A stretch of DNA of 64,000 bases from Bacillota bacterium (GTDB taxonomy: Bacteria; Bacillota; Clostridia; Christensenellales; CAG-314): positions 62,001 to 126,000 of the forward strand of contig JAEWZT010000006.1 in the NCBI GenBank assembly GCA_023458375.1, read 5' to 3'. The translations under genes and the position numbers were made by a program. Positions 52,837-60,617 of this stretch are shown here, one piece after another. The first letter of the stretch is position 1. Each line of letters opens with the position of its first letter. The notes under the pieces are model-generated. The model saw only the letters and a program-made list of their open reading frames with translations, ran no database searches and was not told the origin of the DNA.

Positions 52837-53718
52837 TTGAGTCATAATAAAAAATTAATTAATAGAGTTTATCTTGATTGTGTTCAAATAATAGAATCAA
52901 GTAATGATACAAATATAGAGTCAAAGCGTAAAAAGCTTGTTAACGCTTATGAAAAACTCACTGATTCAGACGATTGGGAAACGCAAGAATTTCATAGTAT
53001 AGTTCATGAATTGCGGGTTTATGATTTTGTGAAAAGAAGTGGCATAGCTATAACAGCCAGTAAAGATAGATTTGATGGTCCGGATTTTGAAACCGAATTT
53101 GGATATATTGAATGCGTCTGCGCCACAAAAGGCAAAAGGGGAACGCCTCAAAGAAAGGAGCTTGACGAGGCGTTAAACGGCACAATGAATAGGTCTCGCG
53201 CGACGTTGCCAAGGCTAACTTCTGTTATCCTTGATAAACAAAAGAAATACGTGAAATATCAAACAAAAGACATATTAAAGCAAATTCCTTGCCTAATTGC
53301 ATTAGGCACTTCAATATTTTCCGAAGATTTCAATAGCGATTTAAATTTAGATAACGCGCAAAAAATTCTTTACGGAATTGGTGATCAAACATTATTATTT
53401 AATGCAAACACCCATAGCTTTGAAGATACAGGGGGGGTTGAATTATATGCTTATAGTAATAAAGGGTACAAAGGCAATAATATTGAAGTTGGGAGTGACT
53501 ATTTTTCAGAGGATTCTTATAAGTTAATATCTGGCGTAATACTGGTCAACAATCGTATTGTTGAAACGTTAAGTAATAATTGTTTTAATATTTTATTAAA
53601 TCCAAATGCTATAATTTCCGTTGATATAAATAAATTAAGCAAATTCCGTTATTTTTATAGATATGCCATTGAGGAGAACGGCAGAAACTCATATAAATGG
53701 CATGTGGAAGAAACTTAG
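52837..53718 (+). CDS. Orphan protein with a degenerate PD-(D/E)XK-like motif
   Basis: I do not recognise this 293-residue family. Around residues 55-95 it reads VHELRVYDFVKRSGI, then DRFDGPDFETEFGYIECVCATKG: a GPDF aspartate, a short hairpin and IECV, like the core of PD-(D/E)XK nucleases, but with the usual lysine position occupied by valine and a lysine only four residues on. The start is TTG at 52837 with AGGGG upstream and an extended -10 TGTTATAAT. The gene is more AT-rich than its neighbours and sits beside the tmRNA island site, suggesting acquisition. A defence or restriction role is a guess. Confidence 0.55.
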   Translation: MSHNKKLINRVYLDCVQIIESSNDTNIESKRKKLVNAYEKLTDSDDWETQEFHSIVHELRVYDFVKRSGIAITASKDRFDGPDFETEFGYIECVCATKGKRGTPQRKELDEALNGTMNRSRATLPRLTSVILDKQKKYVKYQTKDILKQIPCLIALGTSIFSEDFNSDLNLDNAQKILYGIGDQTLLFNANTHSFEDTGGVELYAYSNKGYKGNNIEVGSDYFSEDSYKLISGVILVNNRIVETLSNNCFNILLNPNAIISVDINKLSKFRYFYRYAIEENGRNSYKWHVEET

Positions 53719-53766
53719 ATTTTTGGCTAAAATGCAACTGTTTTAAGCGATTTTTTAGGGTTAATC

Positions 53767-53775
53767 TGCTATAAT
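53767..53775 (+). promoter_or_regulatory. Extended -10 promoter of the radical SAM gene
   Basis: TGCTATAAT (53767-53775) is an extended -10 element ending 6 nt before the GTG start codon at 53782, so the transcript should be leaderless. No consensus -35 is seen. Confidence 0.6.
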
Positions 53776-53781
53776 GCCCTT

Positions 53782-54591
53782 GTGGAAACTCCAAAATACA
53801 AGTTAGGTCATATCGGACTGCATTTTTTTGAAGAGCCTTTTATAAGCGGAAACAAGGGCAGCGGAACAATGTTTTTTTCGGGATGTAATATGCGCTGCGT
53901 ATACTGCCAAAATTATCCCCTTTCGCGGCAAAACATGGGAAAGGGTTTTTCCGAGCAAGAGTTCATTTGCGCGGCGTTGTCTTTACAGGAAAAAGGCGCC
54001 CACAATATAAACTTAGTAACCCCCAGCCATTATATCAAGCCGCTGCCCCAAACGTTAAAAAAGTTGAAGCAAAAGCTTACAATCCCCATTGTTTACAATA
54101 CCAGCGGCTACGACGGCGAAAAGGATTTAGAAAACTTAAAAGGGCTTGTCGACATTTACCTTGCGGATTTTAAGTATTGGAGCGATGAAAGTTCGCAAAA
54201 GTATTCGGGCAGAGCCGATTATCCCGCAGTTGTAAAAAAAGCGCTTATTGAAATGAAAGGGCAGCAGCCTGAGGATATTTTTGACAGTGTTGGCATTATG
54301 CAAAGGGGTTTGGCAGTTCGCCATCTGGTTATGCCCGGTCTGATTGAAGAAAGCAAGGCAATTTTGGATTTTTTAAGGCAAAACTTTGGCGAGCGAACGG
54401 TTGTTAGTTTAATGGCTCAATACCTGCCTTTATACGGAGCGGAAAGTTTTCCCGAAATTAACAGAAAAATAACAAAAACGGAATATCACAAGGTTTTAAA
54501 CTATGCTTTGAATTTGGGGTTTTCTAACATTCTTACGCAAGAGCTTGCTTCGGCGGCGCAAGAATACATTCCCCATTTTAACTTAATTTAA
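53782..54591 (+). CDS. Radical SAM protein of the PflX type (COG1313)
   Basis: A 269-residue radical SAM enzyme with the iron-sulfur motif CNMRCVYCQN (CxxxCxxC) preceded by FISGNKGSGTMFFSG, the pattern of PflX-like proteins related to pyruvate formate-lyase activase. Downstream are INLVTPSHYIKPLPQTL, YLADFKYWSDESSQKYSG and VRHLVMPGLIEESKAIL. Most relatives carry an extra N-terminal Cys-rich CxLCPRxC segment, absent here. The GTG start has no ribosome-binding site and lies 6 nt past an extended -10 box. Substrate unknown; no pyruvate formate-lyase gene is nearby. Confidence 0.85.
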   Translation: METPKYKLGHIGLHFFEEPFISGNKGSGTMFFSGCNMRCVYCQNYPLSRQNMGKGFSEQEFICAALSLQEKGAHNINLVTPSHYIKPLPQTLKKLKQKLTIPIVYNTSGYDGEKDLENLKGLVDIYLADFKYWSDESSQKYSGRADYPAVVKKALIEMKGQQPEDIFDSVGIMQRGLAVRHLVMPGLIEESKAILDFLRQNFGERTVVSLMAQYLPLYGAESFPEINRKITKTEYHKVLNYALNLGFSNILTQELASAAQEYIPHFNLI

Positions 54592-54604
54592 AGGCGCTCA
54601 AACG

Positions 54605-55119
54605 ATGACGGACATTACATTTAAAACAGAAAAAGGGTTTTTGGCCACAGGGTGGGGGCTATTATCATCTGCAAAGGAAAACTGCTGGCAATCAAAAACG
54701 CAAAACACCCCTATTACTATACAATCGGCGGCAGGGTAAAAGTAGGTGAGCTATCAGAGGAAGCTGTAATAAGGGAAGCTTACGAAGAAACAAATATAAT
54801 TTTTACCGTTGACAGATTGTGTTTTGTCCATGAAAATATGTTTAACGCCGATTTTTTGGCGGGAGGGCAGATTGTGCCCTTTCACGAAGTTGGGCTGTAT
54901 TATCTTTTAAAAAGCGAGAGCTTAGAGGGGCTTAGTTGCGTAAGCTTAGGTATGGACGGGGGCGAAGAATCGCTGCATTGGCTGCTCTTAAACCAACTGG
55001 GCGGCTATCAATTATACCCCGAGTTTTTTAAAACTGAGTTGCCCCTTTTAAACATTGAGGGACGGCAAAATGTTAAGCACTTTATAACAAGAAACGGTTT
55101 GACATTTATAGGAAAATAG
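54605..55119 (+). pseudogene. NUDIX hydrolase with an N-terminal frameshift
   Basis: The body is a normal NUDIX hydrolase: GGRVKVGELSEEAVIREAYEETNI is the GX5EX7REUXEE box, with the last glycine replaced. Translation from the ATG at 54605 gives the expected N-terminus MTDITFKTEKGF but leaves the frame at a run of five T (54638-54642). One more T would restore KGFFGHRVGAIIIC in a single frame. The remaining open frame can begin at GTG 54652 without the first strand. The cause may be a real mutation, phase variation or a sequencing slip. NUDIX enzymes hydrolyse nucleoside diphosphate derivatives. Confidence 0.8.
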
Positions 55120-55136
55120 AAAAAAGGAGAAATATA

Positions 55137-55817
55137 ATGCTTGCGATACTAACGGCGCTTGAAAGCGAAGCCAAAGAGATTTTGCAAAAGGTTACAATAG
55201 AAAAAAAAGAGCAAAAGACCTTTTGCGAGATATTCCATATTAAATATGAGGACAAAAAGGCGATTTTAGCCGTTATGGGCGTAGGCAAAGTTTTAGCGGC
55301 GATGACTACGCAGTTTGTTTTGGATAATTATCCCGTAACAACGCTGTTAAACTGCGGCACGGGGGGCGGCGTAGAAGGTGAAGCGAGTTTGGGGGAAACT
55401 TATCTGATTGAAAAATGCTGCCAATACGACTTTGACGTAAGCCCTTTTGACAGGCAGACAATTAAAATCGGTCAGCTGCCAAGGCGGGAAAGCGTTTTTA
55501 TGCATTTGCACACTCCCGACAGCTTTAAAAAAGTTTTTGAGTTGTCTTGTCTTGCAACGGGCGACAGGTTTGACGACAGCGACGAACTTGTTGAGTTTAT
55601 AAAGAGCAACTTTAATTGCCCCATAAGGGATATGGAGGGGGGCGCGATAGCGCAGGTTGCAGAGGCAAACAACATCCCCTTAGTAATGCTTAAAGGCGTA
55701 TCGGACTATGTGGGCAAAAATAGCGTAAGTATGTTTGCCGACCACAAGGGCAACTTTGAAAAGATTTTAGCAAAAGTTTCCGATAATATTAAGCTTATAA
55801 TGAGTATTGAAGGTTAA
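55137..55817 (+). CDS. mtnN: 5'-methylthioadenosine/S-adenosylhomocysteine nucleosidase-like protein
   Basis: The 226-residue protein is of the phosphorylase/nucleosidase superfamily. It has MLAILTALESEAKEIL at the start, the glycine-rich LLNCGTGGGVEGEASLGETYLI, the ATGDRF segment and DMEGGAIAQVAEANNIPLVMLKGVSDYVG, in which the DMEG and final Asp form the ribose and base pocket. This is the MtnN (Pfs) pattern; some sequence drift leaves another purine nucleosidase possible. AAGGAG precedes the ATG. It lies 17 nt after the NUDIX gene and 22 nt before the GH2 gene. Confidence 0.85.
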   Translation: MLAILTALESEAKEILQKVTIEKKEQKTFCEIFHIKYEDKKAILAVMGVGKVLAAMTTQFVLDNYPVTTLLNCGTGGGVEGEASLGETYLIEKCCQYDFDVSPFDRQTIKIGQLPRRESVFMHLHTPDSFKKVFELSCLATGDRFDDSDELVEFIKSNFNCPIRDMEGGAIAQVAEANNIPLVMLKGVSDYVGKNSVSMFADHKGNFEKILAKVSDNIKLIMSIEG

Positions 55818-55839
55818 ACGGCAAAGAGAGGTAAAGAAG

Positions 55840-58173
55840 ATGAAAATAGCGTTAAACGAGGGTTGGATTTTTTCAAAAAACGAAGATTTTTTACAAAGCG
55901 AAATTGTGCGGCTTCCCCATGCAAACGCGCTTTTGCCCATAAGCTATCTTGACGAAAAGGACTATCAATTTGTGTCCTATTACAAAAAAGAGTTTGTAAT
56001 AAGCGGCGATATGCTGGATAAATGCCTGCTTTTGACATTTGAGGGGGCGGCGCATCAATCGGCGCTTTATGTAAACGACCAACATGTTTTAACGCACAAC
56101 TGCGGCTATACCGCTTTTTCCGCAGACATTTCCCCTTTTGTAAAGAAGGGAAGCAACACCTTGCTTTTGCGCGTTGACAGCAGGGAAAGCTTGGATATTC
56201 CCCCCTTTGGCAACGTTATAGACTACCTGACCTACGGCGGCATTTATCGCGAGGTTTACCTTGAAGTTTTAAATAAAGCGCATATTGTTGATATTTTTGC
56301 CAAAGGCTTGGGCGGCGGAAAGGATAATTTTTGCGCCGAAATAACGCTAAGCGAAAAAATAAAGGGGAAAATATGCCTAAGTGTTACGCATTTTCAAAGC
56401 GGCGGCGTCGTTTTTGAAAAATGCCGCGAAATAGATTGCAAAACTTTAACCGTTGAGGAAGAAATCAAGCAAGCCTTGCTTTGGGACTTGGAAAATCCCA
56501 ATTTGTATATTTTAAACGCAAAACTTGAAGTTGACGGCAAAACCGTTGACGAAAAAAGCGTTCGGTTCGGTTTCCGCACGGCTGAATTTAAAAAAGACGG
56601 TTTTTATTTGAACAGCAAAAAAATTGTTTTGCGGGGGCTTAACCGCCACCAAAGCTACGCATACGCAGGCTACGCTTTGCCTTCGCGCCCGCAAAGGCTT
56701 GACGCCTTGATATTAAAAAACAAACTTGCGGTAAACATTGTGCGCACAAGCCATTATCCGCAGTCTCGGCATTTTTTGGAGGCATGCGACGAAACGGGAC
56801 TTATGGTATTTACCGAAATCCCCGGCTGGCAGCATATCGGAGGGGAAGAATGGCAAAATCAGGCGCTTAATAACACGCAGGATATGATTATGCAAAACCG
56901 AAACCACCCTTGTGTCGTGTGCTGGGGGGTAAGAATTAACGAAAGCGCCGACTGCGACGCGCTGTATGAAAAGACAAACCCCCTTGCCAAAAGTCTTGAC
57001 GGCACGCGCTCTACCGCCGGCGTAAGGTATATCGCCCACTCTAATTTGTTAGAGGATGTTTACAGCTACAACGACTTTATTTTTATGGGGAAAAACGATT
57101 CCGTTACGCCGAAAAATAAAATGTACCGCGGCGAAAAACCTATGCTTATTACCGAATATAACGGGCATATGTTTCCCGCAAAAAGCTATGACGACGAAAC
57201 GCATAGGTTGGAGCATACTCTCCGCCACCTAAAAGTTATGGAGGGCTATTACAGCCGCAAACACCTTTTGGGCGGAATCGGCTGGTGCATGTTTGACTAC
57301 AATACCCACTCACAATTCGGTTCGGGGGACAAGATTTGCCACCACGGCGTATTGGATATGTTCCGCAACGAAAAGCTTGCCGCCGCCGCTTATTCCATGC
57401 AAGGCGAAACGCCTTTTATGGAAATATCTTCTTCTATGGACAAGGGCGACTGGGCGGGCGGAACGATTGAAAAAGTTTACGCCTTTACCAACGCCGACAG
57501 CGTAAAGCTATATAAAAACGGCAAGTTTGTAAAAGAATTTTTTCCCGACAGAAAAAATTTCCCCAGTATCCCCCACGCGCCCGTTATAATTGACGACTTT
57601 GTGGGAGACGCCCTTATTAAGGAAGAAGGTTTTAGCGAAATAAGCAGTAAAAGAACTAAGCAATGCCTTGCATATATTTTTAAACACGGCTACAACGATT
57701 TGCCGCTAAGGATTTTGCTTAAAGCGTTCTCGGTGGTGCTGAAAGAAAAAATAACGATAGCGCAATTTACCCAAATCGCCGCAAAATACGTCTCGGGTTG
57801 GGGCAGCGCGTCGGCGGAATTTATCTTTGAAGGCGTTTACGGAGGCAAGGTTTTAAAAAGCGTCAAAAAGGCAAGCTGCGCCGATATCGGACTGTCTTGC
57901 GAACCCGACACAACAAAGCTAACGGAGAGCGATACCTATGACGTCGCAACGGTATCCCTCAAAGCCATTGACGGCAACGGAAACCTTTGCGTTTATTGCA
58001 ACGAGCCCGTTTTGATAAAGGCGGAGGGCGCGGTTGAAATTATAGGTGAAAACTCAATATCCTTGCGCGGCGGAATGTGGGGCGTATATGTTAAAAGCGC
58101 AAGAAAAGGCGATGGCGCGCTCATTTTAACTTTTAGGGGAAAAGAACAGACAATTGCCTTTAATGTGTCGTAA
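55840..58173 (+). CDS. Glycoside hydrolase family 2 protein (beta-galactosidase-like)
   Basis: A 777-residue GH2 enzyme: N-terminal sugar-binding domain (about 1-155, with NVIDYLTYGGIYREVYLEV), an immunoglobulin-like domain, the TIM barrel from about residue 265 (LRGLNRHQSYAYAGYALP, NIVRTSHYPQSRHFLEACDETGLMVFTEIPGWQ read in pieces), and a C-terminal domain. The acid/base is Glu368 (RINES) and the nucleophile Glu439 (ITEYNGH). No signal peptide, so it acts in the cytoplasm on imported sugars. GAGAGG precedes the ATG at 55840. No sugar transporter gene lies beside it. Confidence 0.9.
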   Translation: MKIALNEGWIFSKNEDFLQSEIVRLPHANALLPISYLDEKDYQFVSYYKKEFVISGDMLDKCLLLTFEGAAHQSALYVNDQHVLTHNCGYTAFSADISPFVKKGSNTLLLRVDSRESLDIPPFGNVIDYLTYGGIYREVYLEVLNKAHIVDIFAKGLGGGKDNFCAEITLSEKIKGKICLSVTHFQSGGVVFEKCREIDCKTLTVEEEIKQALLWDLENPNLYILNAKLEVDGKTVDEKSVRFGFRTAEFKKDGFYLNSKKIVLRGLNRHQSYAYAGYALPSRPQRLDALILKNKLAVNIVRTSHYPQSRHFLEACDETGLMVFTEIPGWQHIGGEEWQNQALNNTQDMIMQNRNHPCVVCWGVRINESADCDALYEKTNPLAKSLDGTRSTAGVRYIAHSNLLEDVYSYNDFIFMGKNDSVTPKNKMYRGEKPMLITEYNGHMFPAKSYDDETHRLEHTLRHLKVMEGYYSRKHLLGGIGWCMFDYNTHSQFGSGDKICHHGVLDMFRNEKLAAAAYSMQGETPFMEISSSMDKGDWAGGTIEKVYAFTNADSVKLYKNGKFVKEFFPDRKNFPSIPHAPVIIDDFVGDALIKEEGFSEISSKRTKQCLAYIFKHGYNDLPLRILLKAFSVVLKEKITIAQFTQIAAKYVSGWGSASAEFIFEGVYGGKVLKSVKKASCADIGLSCEPDTTKLTESDTYDVATVSLKAIDGNGNLCVYCNEPVLIKAEGAVEIIGENSISLRGGMWGVYVKSARKGDGALILTFRGKEQTIAFNVS

Positions 58174-58379
58174 CGGCAAAAGTAAAAAAACTATAAGGAC
58201 GCGTTATAAAAGGAAGAAGCAAAGCAAGTTTTAAAACAAGTTTCACAATTTTGCCCGAAAAATCTAGTTTAGCCCTGTGGTGCGCGGACGTTCTTGAATA
58301 ACAAAGCAGTTAGCAGGTTATTGCGGTATATTTTATTGATTTTTCAAATTAGTCAAAATCTATTAACAATAATAAAAAC

Positions 58380-58407
58380 AGCCGCTGTTTAATTTCGGCG
58401 GCTTTTT
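58380..58407 (+). terminator. Terminator after the GH2 gene
   Basis: AGCCGC (58380-58385) pairs with GCGGCT (58398-58403), followed by a T-rich tract. The remainder of 58174-58528 is AT-rich with nothing recognised. Confidence 0.7.
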
Positions 58408-58528
58408 CTTTTGTGTTTTTTTAATTAAAAGTTTTTGACTTTGCAAAGTTTTTTGCATTTAAAAGACTATATTTAGTTTTTTGCCTTACGAAAGACGAAA
58501 GATACAAAAGATTTTGCAGCAATCTGCT

Positions 58529-59206
58529 TTATTCTTTATTCCCCTCTTTTTCCTTTAAAGCCGCCGCCGATTTGTTTGTCTGCTTTTTCAGCTTTGTCTT
58601 TTTGGAGCTTTGCAGCAAATGCCGCAGGAAAAAATATAAAATAGCTATAATTTGCAGCGGAACGACGATAATTAAAATTATCCAAAATTCCTCCACAATA
58701 TATTGAGTGCTGAGCCAAATAGAAAAAGTCAGCCCCCAAATGACCATGGACACGCTTATAACCTGCAAAACACGCTTGTGCCAAATATAGCCGAAAATAA
58801 ACATAAGCATTCCCGAAAGGGGCACGCAATAAATAAACACTAACCAGGGGTTGGATATATCGGCTTGAAATACTGTAAGGTAGGCAAAGATCACCGCACC
58901 CAAAAGCCAAACAAACAGCCCGCAAAGCACTGCCACAACGATTTTGCTTACCCTCTCGTAGGGAAGCTTCCTAAGCTGCTGCGGCTGCAAAAGGTCGTCC
59001 ACCGTAAGCTTATAAAGCTTTGCGATACGCTGCAAAACAAAGACGTCGGGAATATTTTCCCCCCTCTCCCACTTGCTTATCGCCTTGTCGGAATAGTTAA
59101 GCATATTCGCAAGTTCAAGCTGCGTAATATTTGCAAGCTTGCGGTAATAAACGAGGTTTGACGCCACTATTTGTTTTAATTGACCTTCTTCCAATTGCTC
59201 CTGCAT
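58529..59206 (-). CDS. Membrane-anchored Xre-family regulator
   Basis: A 225-residue protein with an N-terminal Xre helix-turn-helix (IVASNLVYYRKLANITQLELANMLNYSDKAISKWERGE read in pieces, then IPDVFVLQRIAKLYKLTVDDLL) and four transmembrane helices (VVAVLCGLFVWLLGAVIFAYL, LVFIYCVPLSGMLMFIFGY, VISVSMVIWGLTFSIWLS, FWIILIIVVPLQIIAILYFF), ending in a lysine-rich tail. This is the design of one-component membrane sensors. It diverges from the serine palmitoyltransferase-like operon, with a direct repeat between them. The ATG lies 6 nt past a -10 box, so the mRNA is probably leaderless. Confidence 0.88.
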   Translation of the reverse strand: MQEQLEEGQLKQIVASNLVYYRKLANITQLELANMLNYSDKAISKWERGENIPDVFVLQRIAKLYKLTVDDLLQPQQLRKLPYERVSKIVVAVLCGLFVWLLGAVIFAYLTVFQADISNPWLVFIYCVPLSGMLMFIFGYIWHKRVLQVISVSMVIWGLTFSIWLSTQYIVEEFWIILIIVVPLQIIAILYFFLRHLLQSSKKTKLKKQTNKSAAALKEKEGNKE

Positions 59207-59212
59207 ACCGTC

Positions 59213-59242
59213 ATTTTAGTTCGCGCCATATTAATTTGTCAA
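59213..59242 (-). promoter_or_regulatory. Promoter of the membrane Xre regulator, leaderless
   Basis: TTGACA (59237-59242), an 18-nt spacer and TAAAAT (59213-59218), followed by 6 nt and the ATG at 59206 on the minus strand. Confidence 0.7.
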
Positions 59243-59264
59243 GTAAAAGTTCAATTCTACCGGC

Positions 59265-59296
59265 AGTAGAGTGGGTTTTCTTTAAAGTAGAGTGGG
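59265..59296. promoter_or_regulatory. Two 11-bp direct repeats between the Xre gene and spt
   Basis: AGTAGAGTGGG occurs at 59265-59275 and again at 59286-59296, a 21-bp period equal to two helical turns. The second copy ends 16 bp before the -35 box of the spt-like operon and the first lies about 22 bp upstream of the -35 of the divergent regulator gene, a good position for a shared operator or activator site. Confidence 0.65.
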
Positions 59297-59312
59297 CAAA
59301 AATATTTGTAGG

Positions 59313-59341
59313 TTGGCAAAGGCTTTCCGCCTTGATACAAT
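59313..59341 (+). promoter_or_regulatory. Promoter of the spt-like operon
   Basis: TTGGCA (59313-59318), a 17-nt spacer and TACAAT (59336-59341) preceded by TGA, an extended -10. The start codon lies about 75 nt downstream. The spacer contains the small dyad AAGGC/GCCTT. Confidence 0.7.
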
Positions 59342-59417
59342 TTTAATAATAAGCGGGGAAGAAAAGAAACAAAGATTTAAGCTTTTTCTTACATTTGTCC
59401 CCGTTTTGGGAGGGTTT

Positions 59418-60617
59418 ATGGACGTATTTAACAAGTGCCGCCAAAAACTGCTTTCGGAAAAGCTCATTGAAAATAATATCTACCCTTATTTTCACGAGCT
59501 TCAATCGCGGCAGGGACCCGAAGTTGTTATGGAGGGGAAACGGCGCATTATGCTGGGAAGCAACAATTATTTGGGGCTTACCGCGCACCAGCGCGTAATT
59601 GACGCGGCAACGCAAGCCGTCAAGCAATACGGCAGCGGCTGTTCGGGCTCGCGTTTTTTAAACGGAACGCTTAATTTGCACGTTACGCTTGAAAAAGAGC
59701 TTGCAGACTTTTTAGGCAAGGAAAGCGCGCTTACTTTTTCTACGGGCTTTCAATCTAATTTGGGAATAATTAGTGCCGTCGTAGGAAAAAACGACTACAT
59801 GATTTGCGACAAGGAAAACCACGCCAGCATATACGACGGCTGTAAGCTTAGCTACGGAAAAATGCTGCGCTACCGCCACAACGACATGGAACATTTAGAA
59901 AAGCTGCTTGCCGAAGTGCCGCAAGAATGCGGCACCTTAATAATAACCGACGGCGTGTTTTCTATGAGCGGAGATATAGCCAACTTGCCGGAGATTTGCC
60001 GTTTGGCAAAAAAATACGGCGCAAGGGTTATGGTGGACGACGCGCACGGGCTTGGCGTGATAGGCGAAGGGGGCCGCGGCACGGCAAGCCATTTCGGGCT
60101 TACAAAGGAAGTGGATATCATTATGGGCACTTTTTCAAAGTCGCTTGCAAGTATGGGTGGCTATATGGCGGCGGACGAAGAAATAGTAAACTTTGTCAAA
60201 CACACCTCGCGCCCCTTTATTTTTTGCGCCAGCATAACGCCCAGCAACGCGGCTGCGGCGCTTGAAAGTTTAAGGATTTTAAAAGAAAATCCGCAGATGC
60301 CCTCAAAACTGCTTTCCCTTGCAAAGTATATGCGCGCGGGACTACGCCAAAGAGAAATTGCCATTAAGGAAAGCATAACCCCCATTATCCCCATTTACAC
60401 ATTTGACACGGAGCTGACTTTTGTCATAACAAGGGAGCTTTACGAAGGCGGCGTTTACGTCAACCCCGTTACCGCGCCCGCTACCCCCGTTGGCGAAGCG
60501 CTATTAAGGACAAGCTATATGGCGACGCTTACAAAAGATTTATTGGACGAGGCGATTGAAATAATAAGCAAAGTTTTGGCAAAATACCCCCTGTTAAAGC
60601 AAGGGGAACGCGCGTGA
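59418..60617 (+). CDS. Serine palmitoyltransferase-like alpha-oxoamine synthase
   Basis: A 399-residue PLP enzyme of the alpha-oxoamine synthase family, which condenses an amino acid with an acyl-CoA. The PLP lysine is Lys241 in GTFSKSLASMGGYMA; DDAHGLGVIGEGGRG and GSGCSGSRFLNGTLNLHVTLE are intact. The start region NIYPYFHEL, EGKRRIMLGSNNYLGL and RPFIFCASITPS are closer to Bacteroides serine palmitoyltransferase than to BioF or Kbl. The ATG at 59418 has GGGAGGG upstream. It overlaps the short-chain reductase gene by 4 nt, which fits a sphingoid-base pathway. BioF or Kbl activity cannot be excluded without phylogeny. Confidence 0.8.
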   Translation: MDVFNKCRQKLLSEKLIENNIYPYFHELQSRQGPEVVMEGKRRIMLGSNNYLGLTAHQRVIDAATQAVKQYGSGCSGSRFLNGTLNLHVTLEKELADFLGKESALTFSTGFQSNLGIISAVVGKNDYMICDKENHASIYDGCKLSYGKMLRYRHNDMEHLEKLLAEVPQECGTLIITDGVFSMSGDIANLPEICRLAKKYGARVMVDDAHGLGVIGEGGRGTASHFGLTKEVDIIMGTFSKSLASMGGYMAADEEIVNFVKHTSRPFIFCASITPSNAAAALESLRILKENPQMPSKLLSLAKYMRAGLRQREIAIKESITPIIPIYTFDTELTFVITRELYEGGVYVNPVTAPATPVGEALLRTSYMATLTKDLLDEAIEIISKVLAKYPLLKQGERA

